Shown: piece by piece, positions 7,772 through 11,910 of the stretch
Layout of the letters: each line of letters begins with the position of its first letter
Position numbering within the stretch: the stretch's first letter is position 1
Position numbers and translations under genes: made by a program
DNA from: Dysgonamonadaceae bacterium
GTDB lineage: Bacteria > Bacteroidota > Bacteroidia > Bacteroidales > Azobacteroidaceae
NCBI GenBank assembly: GCA_031276105.1
Contig: JAISNS010000165.1
Location: 1 to 11,910, forward strand
Length of the DNA: 11,910 nt
Direction: 5' to 3'
The notes under the pieces: model-generated
What the model saw: only the letters and a program-made list of their open reading frames with translations
Told to the model about the DNA's origin: nothing
Database searches by the model: none

Positions 7772-9571
7772 TTACTTTTTGCTTTGCCGTTTCCGCTCGT
7801 TTTCGTCAAGGATTATTTTTCTTAGCCGGATAGCGGCAGGAGTTAACTCTACATATTCATCCTCCTTGATATATTCCAACGCTTGTTCCAGACTGAAAAT
7901 GACGGGCGGCGATAATTTGACTTTATCGTCGCTTCCCGAAGCGCGTACATTGGTCAGTTTCTTTGATTTGGTAACATTGACAACCAAATCGCCTTCTTTG
8001 GTATGTTCTCCCACGATTTGTCCGGCATAAATATCGGTTTGCGGCAAGATGAAAAACCGGCCTCTATCCTGAAGTTTATCCAAAGCATAAGCAAAAGCAT
8101 TACCGGTTTCCATAGCGATGATAGAGCCGTTTTGCCGTTTTTCTATTTCGCCTTTCCACGGTTGATATTCGAGGAAGCGGTGAGCCATGATGGCTTCGCC
8201 GGCCGAAGTGGTTAATACCTGATTGCTTAAGCCGATAATCCCGCGCGAAGGGATCGTAAATTCCAGCAGAATACGGTCGCCTTTGCGTTCCATTGATTGC
8301 ATTTCGCCTTTGCGCTTCGTTACGATATCAATGATTTTACTGGCAGATTCTTCCGGAAGATTGATGGTAAGCTGTTCGACCGGTTCACATTTGATGTTTT
8401 CTTTTTCCTTAATAATAACTTGAGGTTGACCGACTTGCAATTCGTATCCTTCGCGGCGCATGGTTTCGATCAAAATGGATAAGTGCAGGACGCCCCGGCC
8501 ATAAACAATCCAAGCGTCGGCCGAATCGGACGGTTCGACGCGCAAAGCCAAGTTTTTGTCCAATTCGCGCATCAACCGTTCGTATATATGGCGGGAAGTC
8601 ACATATTTCCCATCTTTCCCGAAGAAGGGAGAATCGTTGATAGTGAACAGCATCGACATTGTCGGTTCGTCAATCGCGATGGGCGCCAAAGGTTCGGGAT
8701 TTTCCAGGTCGGTAATCGTATCGCCGATTTCAAACCCTTCAATACCGACAATCGCGCAAATATCGCCTGATTTCACCGAAGGCGCTTTAATCCTGCCCAA
8801 TCCTTCAAAAACATCCAGTTCCTTGATGCGCGACTTGATAATATTTCCGTTGCGTTTACAAAGCGCCACATCCATGCCTTCGCGCAATTCGCCCCGGTGA
8901 ACGCGCCCTACGGCAATCCGGCCTACATAATTGGAATAATCCAGCGAAGTGATTTGCATTTGGGGCGTTCCTTCCAGCATTTCGGGCGCCGGAATATGTT
9001 CGATGATAGCGTCTAAGAGCGGAAGGATATTGCCGGAAGGTTTTTTCCAGTTGTCGGACATCCAGCCTTGTTTAGCCGACCCGTAAATGGTTGCAAAATC
9101 CAACTGATCTTCGCTTGCATCTAAGGAAAACATCAAGTCGAAAACCATTTCCTGCACTTCCTCCGGACGGCAATTCGGTTTATCTACTTTGTTGATAACT
9201 ACTACCGGTTTCAGTCCCAAGGCAATTGCTTTTTGGAGGACAAAACGGGTTTGCGGCATAGGGCCTTCAAAAGCGTCGACCAGCAACAGGACACCGTCGG
9301 CCATGTTCAATACCCGTTCTACTTCTCCGCCGAAATCGGCATGACCCGGCGTATCAATGATATTGATTTTATAATCTTTGTAATTGATGGATACATTTTT
9401 TGCCAAGATTGTAATTCCACGTTCACGTTCCAAATCGTTGCTGTCGAGAAACTGGTCTAATTCGGTTTTATCGTCCCGGAACAGTTTTCCGGCTAATAAC
9501 ATTTTATCAACTAAAGTTGTTTTGCCGTGATCGACATGAGCAATGATAGCAATATTCCGTATTTTCTGCAT
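7772..9571 (-). CDS. typA: Translational GTPase TypA/BipA
   Basis: A 599-residue ribosome-associated GTPase related to EF-G and LepA, involved in ribosome assembly and stress or low-temperature growth. The GTPase motifs are complete: G1 AHVDHGKTT (11-19), switch I RGITI (51-55), G3 DTPGH (73-77) and G4 NKVD (127-130). Domain II, the EF-G-like domains III and V, and the TypA C-terminal domain fill the rest, and the length is the family norm. I chose the ATG at 9571 (MQKIRNIAIIAHV). A longer frame opening with TTG at 9610 adds 13 unconserved residues and starts inside the -7 promoter element. The gene is convergent with the porin gene and has its own promoter and a short leader containing a perfect inverted repeat. 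Confidence 0.96.
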   Translation of the reverse strand: MQKIRNIAIIAHVDHGKTTLVDKMLLAGKLFRDDKTELDQFLDSNDLERERGITILAKNVSINYKDYKINIIDTPGHADFGGEVERVLNMADGVLLLVDAFEGPMPQTRFVLQKAIALGLKPVVVINKVDKPNCRPEEVQEMVFDLMFSLDASEDQLDFATIYGSAKQGWMSDNWKKPSGNILPLLDAIIEHIPAPEMLEGTPQMQITSLDYSNYVGRIAVGRVHRGELREGMDVALCKRNGNIIKSRIKELDVFEGLGRIKAPSVKSGDICAIVGIEGFEIGDTITDLENPEPLAPIAIDEPTMSMLFTINDSPFFGKDGKYVTSRHIYERLMRELDKNLALRVEPSDSADAWIVYGRGVLHLSILIETMRREGYELQVGQPQVIIKEKENIKCEPVEQLTINLPEESASKIIDIVTKRKGEMQSMERKGDRILLEFTIPSRGIIGLSNQVLTTSAGEAIMAHRFLEYQPWKGEIEKRQNGSIIAMETGNAFAYALDKLQDRGRFFILPQTDIYAGQIVGEHTKEGDLVVNVTKSKKLTNVRASGSDDKVKLSPPVIFSLEQALEYIKEDEYVELTPAAIRLRKIILDENERKRQSKK

Positions 9572-9587
9572 TCTAATTAAAATTTTA

Positions 9588-9604
9588 CCTGTTTTGTAAA
9601 CAGG
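9588..9604 (-). promoter_or_regulatory. 17-base inverted repeat in the typA leader
   Basis: CCTGTTT and AAACAGG form perfect 7-bp arms around a 3-base centre. The repeat begins about 4 bases downstream of the typA -7 element and ends 17 bases before the start codon. It therefore overlaps the expected transcription start and could be an operator or a 5' stem in the mRNA. Which, if either, is unknown. Confidence 0.45.
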
Positions 9605-9607
9605 GCG

Positions 9608-9615
9608 CAAATGTA
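9608..9615 (-). promoter_or_regulatory. typA promoter, -7 element
   Basis: TACATTTG on the minus strand is a perfect match to TAnnTTTG, 36 bases upstream of the typA ATG. No clear TTG is present at the expected -33 distance, so the promoter may need an activator or simply be weak at that box. Confidence 0.55.
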
Positions 9616-9662
9616 CATAAAATATTTGAGATTATACACCGACGAACGAAAATCGAAAGAAT

Positions 9663-9737
9663 GAAGAATTAGGAATTAAAAATTAGACGTTTCGCGCTTT
9701 GCGCCAATTCTTAATTCCTAATTCTTAATTTCTAATT
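9663..9737. repeat. Heptamer-armed inverted repeat, copy 2
   Basis: The left arm reads as tandem 7-mers AGAATTA, GGAATTA, AAAATTA. The right arm reads CAATTCT, TAATTCC, TAATTCT, TAATTTC. GAATTAGGAATTAA in the left arm is the exact reverse complement of TTAATTCCTAATTC in the right arm. The GC-rich core contains GCGC-TTT-GCGC and ends in GCGCCA, as in copy 1. It lies between typA and the outward promoter at 9773. It would form a long AT-rich cruciform or RNA hairpin and has no coding capacity. Confidence 0.65.
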
Positions 9738-9772
9738 AAAATGCTTTGCCTTAAAAAAGATTTAGCCGAACA

Positions 9773-9804
9773 TTTGCATAATCCGATTAAACAAATTACA
9801 TTTG
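9773..9804 (+). promoter_or_regulatory. Strong Bacteroidota promoter (copy B of the duplicated block)
   Basis: TTTG (9773-9776) and TACATTTG (9797-9804) are exactly 20 bases apart, a near-perfect consensus. Transcription would start near 9811 and run right through a small ORF beginning at 9836. The flanks match the left-edge promoter on the opposite strand closely. Confidence 0.65.
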
Positions 9805-9835
9805 CAGCGATTTTTGTAAAACAACAACAAAGAAT

Positions 9836-9952
9836 ATGGCAGCTTCCGAAATTTACAGTTTATTACACATTATTAACTTCCATCGCTTGGAAGTTAACGG
9901 AATTATGCGTACACACACACACAGGAATACACAATTATCTACAGGTAGCTAA
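9836..9952 (+). CDS. Candidate 38-residue small protein or leader peptide
   Basis: A short frame starting about 25 bases after the predicted transcription start of the 9773 promoter. The predicted peptide begins MAASEIYSLLHIINFHR and ends RTHTHRNTQLSTGS, with no signal peptide or recognised domain. A perfect 10-bp hairpin (9873-9882 with 9888-9897) lies inside it, and a 13-base AC repeat (9911-9923) encodes the Thr-His alternation. The promoter and the hairpin are what make it worth listing. Against it, the AC tract gives low-complexity protein, no homologue is recognised, no gene follows it, and the opposite strand may encode a structured RNA here. It could be a leader peptide whose downstream gene has been lost, or not translated at all. 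Confidence 0.25.
   Translation: MAASEIYSLLHIINFHRLEVNGIMRTHTHRNTQLSTGS
9873..9897. repeat. Perfect 10-bp stem-loop
   Basis: TTAACTTCCA (9873-9882) and TGGAAGTTAA (9888-9897) pair exactly around a 5-base loop. On the plus strand the hairpin falls inside the small ORF. On the minus strand it would lie at the 3' end of the candidate RNA from the 10065 promoter and could serve as its end hairpin, though no T-run follows. Confidence 0.6.
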
Positions 9953-10058
9953 ATATCAATAAGTTGGTTTTCATTTCAGTTCTCAGGGGTACGATTTAGA
10001 GCGGAATTAAACAAATTATATCCGGTTGCTTTTGTCCCCCTTGTGTCTGCATAAAACT
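9873..10058 (-). ncRNA. Candidate structured non-coding RNA
   Basis: A consensus promoter at 10065-10094 would start a transcript near 10058. Three helices can be drawn by eye. The closing stem pairs TTATGC (10049-10054) and ACACA (10042-10046) with the GU-rich tract and GCATAA (9903-9923). An 8-bp stem with one mismatch pairs AGGGGGAC (10034-10041) with GTACCCCT (9985-9992). A hairpin pairs CAACTTAT (9959-9966) with ATAATTG (9932-9938). The far end could be the 10-bp stem-loop at 9873-9897. There is no good coding frame on this strand. Length (about 160-190 nt) and the CCCCTGAG stretch recall 6S RNA, but that likeness is weak and no family is claimed. The alternative is chance pairing in decaying DNA. 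Confidence 0.35.
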
Positions 10059-10064
10059 ACGGTG

Positions 10065-10094
10065 CAAATTTACAAACTTTTTTTCAAAAAACAA
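10065..10094 (-). promoter_or_regulatory. Minus-strand Bacteroidota promoter
   Basis: TTG (10092-10094) lies 19 bases before TAAATTTG (10065-10072), both on the minus strand. It faces the promoter at 9773-9804 from 260 bases away, so the two transcripts would overlap. No protein-coding gene follows it before typA. Confidence 0.6.
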
Positions 10095-10121
10095 CTCTTT
10101 TGAAACCTTTTTGTATTAATC

Positions 10122-10138
10122 TTTTACCATTGGTAAAA
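10122..10138. promoter_or_regulatory. 17-base palindrome, operator-like
   Basis: TTTTACCA and TGGTAAAA form perfect 8-bp arms around a single T. The site lies 27 bases beyond the -33 box of the minus-strand promoter. Its symmetry and size suit a dimeric regulator, but no partner is identifiable. Confidence 0.4.
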
Positions 10139-10371
10139 ACCAAAAATACATACCCACTTCCGAGTTCTTAGCGTCAGTGGTGTCACAGCCGGTTCATTCG
10201 CTTATCCGGCTATTTTGTTTCATTTTTTGACAAACTTTTTTTTCGTCTAAAGATTGGGGTATATTTTTTTTCCCGTTTTTCCTCCATTTTTCCCTTAAAA
10301 TACGTCTATTTTATGCTGTTTTTGTAATTAAATTTATGATTTACAGTAAATTACAAAATATAAGGGATTTT
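10139..10371. other. AT-rich non-coding stretch with inverted repeats
   Basis: No open frame of note. The stretch contains a 6-bp GC stem (AGCCGG 10187-10192 with CCGGCT 10206-10211) followed by T-rich sequence, and a 10-bp inverted repeat (TTTTGTAATT 10320-10329 with AATTACAAAA 10349-10358) enclosing the palindrome ATTTAC-A-GTAAAT. The many T-runs give a base composition unlike the neighbouring genes. Nothing else is recognisable. Confidence 0.5.
10187..10220 (+). terminator. Possible terminator hairpin
   Basis: A 6-bp GC-rich stem with a 13-base loop is followed by ATTTTGTTT. It would fit the end of a plus-strand transcript coming from the 9773 promoter, but the large loop makes it weak. 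Confidence 0.3.
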
Positions 10372-10401
10372 TGACCCGATTTTGCTGTTTTCAGAAAAAA
10401 T

Positions 10402-10620
10402 AAATATCTGAAAATCAGCAAACGGATGCTGCAACGGCTGCGCGCAAGGAATGAAGTCAGCTATTCCCTTATCCGGGGAAAAACGTTTTACAAAATCAAC
10501 GAAATCAGACGTTTGCTAAAAGAAAACACCATTCGCCGGACAGACGAACATTTGCAGAACTTAATCAAAAATCACCAACTCCATGTTGAGCAAAGAAGAA
10601 CTCTTAACGCGGATGAGTAA
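10402..10620 (+). pseudogene. 5'-truncated helix-turn-helix DNA-binding protein remnant
   Basis: Recognisable sequence starts near residue KYLKISKR and continues MLQRLRARNEVSYSLIRGKT, FYKINEIRRLLKEN. This is the recognition helix and wing of the small (about 100-residue) helix-turn-helix proteins carried by Bacteroidota integrative and mobilisable elements, which usually begin some 40 residues earlier with a coiled segment and the first helix of the domain. That N-terminal part is missing: the frame is closed by TGA at 10372-10374 and upstream sequence is AT-rich non-coding. The only internal ATG (10426) would start inside the recognition helix and leave a 64-residue non-functional product. 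The end overlaps the next remnant by 38 bases. It is a decayed relic, part of the same island as the recombinase fragment. Confidence 0.6.
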
Positions 10621-10736
10621 CGGCCTGACCGTTTTCCGTCATTCAGAAAATTTATTATTCGGAAGCGGACGTGCGGGAATTTATCGAAAACCATTTACGG
10701 GTTATCAAGTATAATTCAAATAAGAAAAAACACTAA
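10583..10736 (+). pseudogene. Second helix-turn-helix protein gene with internal deletion and frameshift
   Basis: The ATG at 10583 opens a plausible N-terminus, MLSKEELLTRMSNGLTVFRH. In the next frame over, the sequence reads KIYYSEADVREFIENHLRVI and ends at TAA 10734-10736, which looks like the C-terminal wing and tail of the same class of small DNA-binding protein. The two halves join near 10643-10650 in different frames, so the middle (the helix-turn-helix core, probably some 50-60 residues by family size) has been deleted. Two consecutive genes of this type next to an integrase are a common arrangement in Bacteroidota integrative elements, which supports the reading. The intact relative is inferred from remembered family features, not from a search. 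Confidence 0.55.
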
Positions 10737-10764
10737 TTATCAATTTATTAAATCAATTAAAAAG

Positions 10765-10884
10765 ATGAAAAAAAGATTTTATTTATGGGCTGTTCTTTTT
10801 ATTTTGGGAACGGCAGGAGTGAATGGACAGATGCGGATCGGCGGCAGTGAAGCGCCGGAAAAATCCGCGGTACTGGATTTGTCG
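10765..10884 (+). pseudogene. 5' fragment of a secreted surface-protein gene
   Basis: The first 40 codons encode a clear Sec signal peptide (KKRFYLWAVLFILGTAG, likely cleaved before Gln22) followed by MRIGGSEAPEKSAVLDLS. This opening, signal peptide then a short 'IGG...P..SAVLDLS' segment, is typical of large secreted Bacteroidota proteins with repeated extracellular domains. The frame remains open to 11010 but everything after about 10884 is the reverse complement of a recombinase gene, so the 81-residue product is a chimera. The gene is therefore a 5' stub whose body has been lost. Its original function cannot be told. Confidence 0.6.
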
Positions 10885-11280
10885 AATCAAAACATTATGA
10901 TGTTCCATTATGGCCGCCGATGGGTTTCGCTTTCGCAAAGAATCGCGTATAAATTCCACAACGGAATGAATTTCGGATTCGTTCCAGTTCCAATTCCGGA
11001 TGTTGTCTAAGCAACTGCATTTATCCGACAGAGCAAAAGCTTCGATCTGCCGGAACATTCGAGTAACTTTGCCGGTAATCGCAGGGGCGTTATTGTGGTT
11101 CTTGCAGGTAAAGTCGTTCCGGTCTGAAAATTGATTCCGATAAAGATGCACGCCGGTCGAAATTAACTTTTTTACATTAGTGCCCGATTTTCGTGCTTCA
11201 ATTTGTAGAAGTCCTTTTTTCGTGTCGTTGTTTGCTTGCTTCAATCTGTCGAAAACAAAGCGTAACTGTACGTTATCCAT
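10873..11280 (-). pseudogene. N-terminal fragment of a tyrosine recombinase (integrase)
   Basis: From the ATG at 11280 about 136 residues can be read: MDNVQLRFVFDRLKQAN, then GLLQIEARKSGTNVKKLIST, LYRNQF, FRQIEAFALSDK and RKRNP...MEHHNVLIRQI. This is the arm-binding domain and the start of the core-binding domain of Bacteroidota phage-type integrases of about 400 residues. The catalytic domain with its Arg-His-Arg-Tyr residues is absent; after about 10873 the frame runs into the antisense of the signal-peptide stub. The fragment begins 163 bases from the 3' end of tRNA-Ser, the usual position of an integrase in a tRNA-targeted element. It is non-functional as it stands. The frame is otherwise undamaged, which suggests recent loss. 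Confidence 0.75.
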
Positions 11281-11310
11281 TATGTTAAATAAAATTTTTA
11301 TTCGCCGAAA

Positions 11311-11351
11311 TTTTCGTACTCCTTTCAAATTTGTACGAAAAAAGAGTACAA
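11311..11351. repeat. Clustered GTAC-centred inverted repeats upstream of the integrase fragment
   Basis: TTTTCGTAC (11311-11319) and GTACGAAAA (11333-11341) are perfect 9-bp arms 13 bases apart. The second arm also belongs to another inverted repeat, TTGTAC (11331-11336) with GTACAA (11346-11351). Three GTAC cores therefore lie within 35 bases between the recombinase start and the tRNA, a plausible place for recombinase arm sites, an att region or an operator. None of these is proven. Confidence 0.45.
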
Positions 11352-11410
11352 TCATGTCGATTATTGTCTATCTGTGTCCAATTGAAGTCCTCCGTAATTC
11401 CTTATAAATG

Positions 11411-11437
11411 ATAAAAGCCGCTGAATTACGCGACTTT
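11411..11437 (-). terminator. Terminator of tRNA-Ser
   Basis: On the minus strand AAAGTCGC (11430-11437) pairs with GCGGCTTT (11414-11421) with one U-G pair and an 8-base loop, ending in TTTTAT. It begins 5 bases after the mature tRNA 3' end. Confidence 0.6.
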
Positions 11438-11442
11438 ATGCG

Positions 11443-11529
11443 CGGAAAGTGAGGGATTCGAACCCCCGGTACAGTTACCCGTACACCGCATTTCGAGTGC
11501 GGCCCGATCGACCACTCCGGCAACTTTCC
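11443..11529 (-). tRNA. tRNA-Ser(CGA)
   Basis: An 87-base class II tRNA. The acceptor stem is GGAAAGT paired with ACTTTCC, with discriminator G. The anticodon stem CCGCA/TGCGG holds the loop CTCGAAA, giving anticodon CGA, which reads the serine codon UCG. A long variable arm (TGTACGGGTAACTGTACC) is as expected for serine, and the T arm has GGTTCGAATCC. CCA is not encoded (CGC follows the discriminator). The gene has its own promoter and terminator, and its 3' end faces the integrase fragment, so it is the likely insertion site of the decayed element. Confidence 0.97.
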
Positions 11530-11546
11530 GTTTTCTTTAACGGTTG

Positions 11547-11577
11547 CAAAAGTAGTCATTATTCTGTAATGATGCAA
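11547..11577 (-). promoter_or_regulatory. tRNA-Ser promoter
   Basis: TTG (11575-11577) and TACTTTTG (11547-11554) on the minus strand are 20 bases apart, a full consensus match. Transcription would start about 10 bases before the mature tRNA 5' end at 11529. Confidence 0.75.
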
Positions 11578-11628
11578 TGTTTCTTTTGTTTTTTTATCTG
11601 TACGGGTATATAATTCGATTTTTTCACA

Positions 11629-11636
11629 TACCTTTG
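11629..11636 (+). promoter_or_regulatory. panB promoter, -7 element
   Basis: TACCTTTG matches TAnnTTTG and lies 32 bases before the panB start codon. No TTG occurs at the usual -33 spacing. It is divergent from the tRNA-Ser promoter. Confidence 0.55.
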
Positions 11637-11668
11637 CGCCGCAAAATTACAGTTCTCAGTAAAAAAAC

Positions 11669-11910
11669 ATGTCTACTTATACAGAAAATAGCAGGAAAGT
11701 AACGACGCATCGTTTGACGGAAATGAAACAGCGCGGCGAAAAAATAGCCATGCTCACCGCTTACGATTATTCGATGGCAAGCATCATCGACAGAGCCGGA
11801 ATCGACGTCGTACTGGTCGGCGATTCGGCGTCCAACGTAATGGCCGGAAATACAACGACGCTTCCGGTTACGCTTGATCAAATGATTTGGTATGCCCAAG
11901 CGGTGCGGAA
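11669..11910 (+). CDS. panB: Ketopantoate hydroxymethyltransferase (5' part, runs off the window)
   Basis: The first 80 residues of the enzyme that transfers a hydroxymethyl group from 5,10-methylene-tetrahydrofolate to 2-oxoisovalerate, the first committed step of pantothenate (and so CoA) synthesis. The family opening [20 protein letters not shown] is followed by AYDY (31-34) and the metal-binding block [11 protein letters not shown] (50-60), where Asp52 is the expected Mg2+ ligand; [11 protein letters not shown] follows. The ATG at 11669 fits the family start and lies 32 bases after a -7 element. The substrate 2-oxoisovalerate is also a possible substrate of the vorB-like enzyme in this window, though the genes are far apart. 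The remaining roughly 190-200 residues lie beyond the window. Confidence 0.95.
   Translation, partial: MSTYTENSRKVTTHRLTEMKQRGEKIAMLTAYDYSMASIIDRAGIDVVLVGDSASNVMAGNTTTLPVTLDQMIWYAQAVR

Noticed and set aside
9572..9610. Extended N-terminus for TypA starting at 9610
   Set aside because: It would use a TTG codon that is part of the TACATTTG promoter element, and adds 13 residues not seen in the family; the ATG at 9571 gives the standard protein.
9741..9962. 73-codon plus-strand frame starting at 9741
   Set aside because: Its start lies upstream of the promoter at 9773-9804 and its frame crosses the promoter boxes; the shorter frame at 9836 fits the promoter better.
9961..10060. TPP riboswitch suggested by CTGAGA and GGGG/CCCC pairing on the minus strand
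   Set aside because: The CTGAGA lies on the wrong side of the stem and the second TPP arm with its conserved bases is not present; no thiamine gene is nearby.
10783..11355. A 190-residue minus-strand protein starting at 11355
   Set aside because: Only the segment from 11280 to about 10873 looks like integrase; upstream residues are non-coding-like and downstream residues are antisense of the signal-peptide stub.
1..11910. CRISPR array, complete insertion sequence or rRNA gene
   Set aside because: No regularly spaced direct repeats with unique spacers, no intact transposase and no rRNA sequence were seen.

Overview
The window looks like chromosomal DNA of a Bacteroidota, most likely a Bacteroidales species. 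Several genes are preceded by the Bacteroidota-type promoter (TTG about 20 bases before TAnnTTTG), Shine-Dalgarno sequences are essentially absent, and the gene set fits: a ferredoxin-dependent 2-oxoacid oxidoreductase operon in the order delta-alpha-beta-gamma, a Porin_10-like outer-membrane protein, TypA of 599 residues, PanB, and remnants of Bacteroidota mobile-element genes. No database search was possible, so all names come from motifs and remembered family features.

Layout. 1-247: intergenic, with an outward-facing promoter at the left edge, a repeat element whose arms are short tandem heptamers, and the glnS promoter. 248-1963: glnS. 2045-7755: a tightly packed plus-strand cluster of TPR protein, 2x[4Fe-4S] ferredoxin subunit, korA/vorB-like alpha, ThDP-binding beta, gamma, and a putative outer-membrane porin. 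Gaps are 5-19 bases, with one 4-base overlap, so it is probably one operon. 7772-9571: typA on the minus strand, convergent with the porin gene. 9572-11442: about 1.9 kb with no clearly intact gene. 11443-11529: tRNA-Ser(CGA) on the minus strand. 11669-end: the 5' part of panB.

The gene-poor stretch has two parts. The left part (about 9.66-10.1 kb) holds a second heptamer-armed repeat, a promoter about 83% identical over 58 bases to the one at the left edge, a 38-codon candidate small ORF, and a convergent minus-strand promoter that would drive a structured RNA of roughly 160-190 nt. The right part (about 10.4-11.3 kb) is a graveyard of an integrative element beside the tRNA: a 5'-truncated helix-turn-helix gene, a second helix-turn-helix gene with an internal out-of-frame deletion, the signal-peptide end of a secreted protein gene, and the N-terminal third of a tyrosine recombinase fused tail-to-tail to it.

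Functionally, the core genes are housekeeping: glutaminyl-tRNA synthesis, anaerobic ferredoxin-linked 2-oxoacid metabolism, a ribosome-associated GTPase, and pantothenate synthesis. The parts most worth a second look are the duplicated promoter block, the heptamer-armed repeats, the convergent promoters with the candidate structured RNA, and the decayed island at tRNA-Ser.
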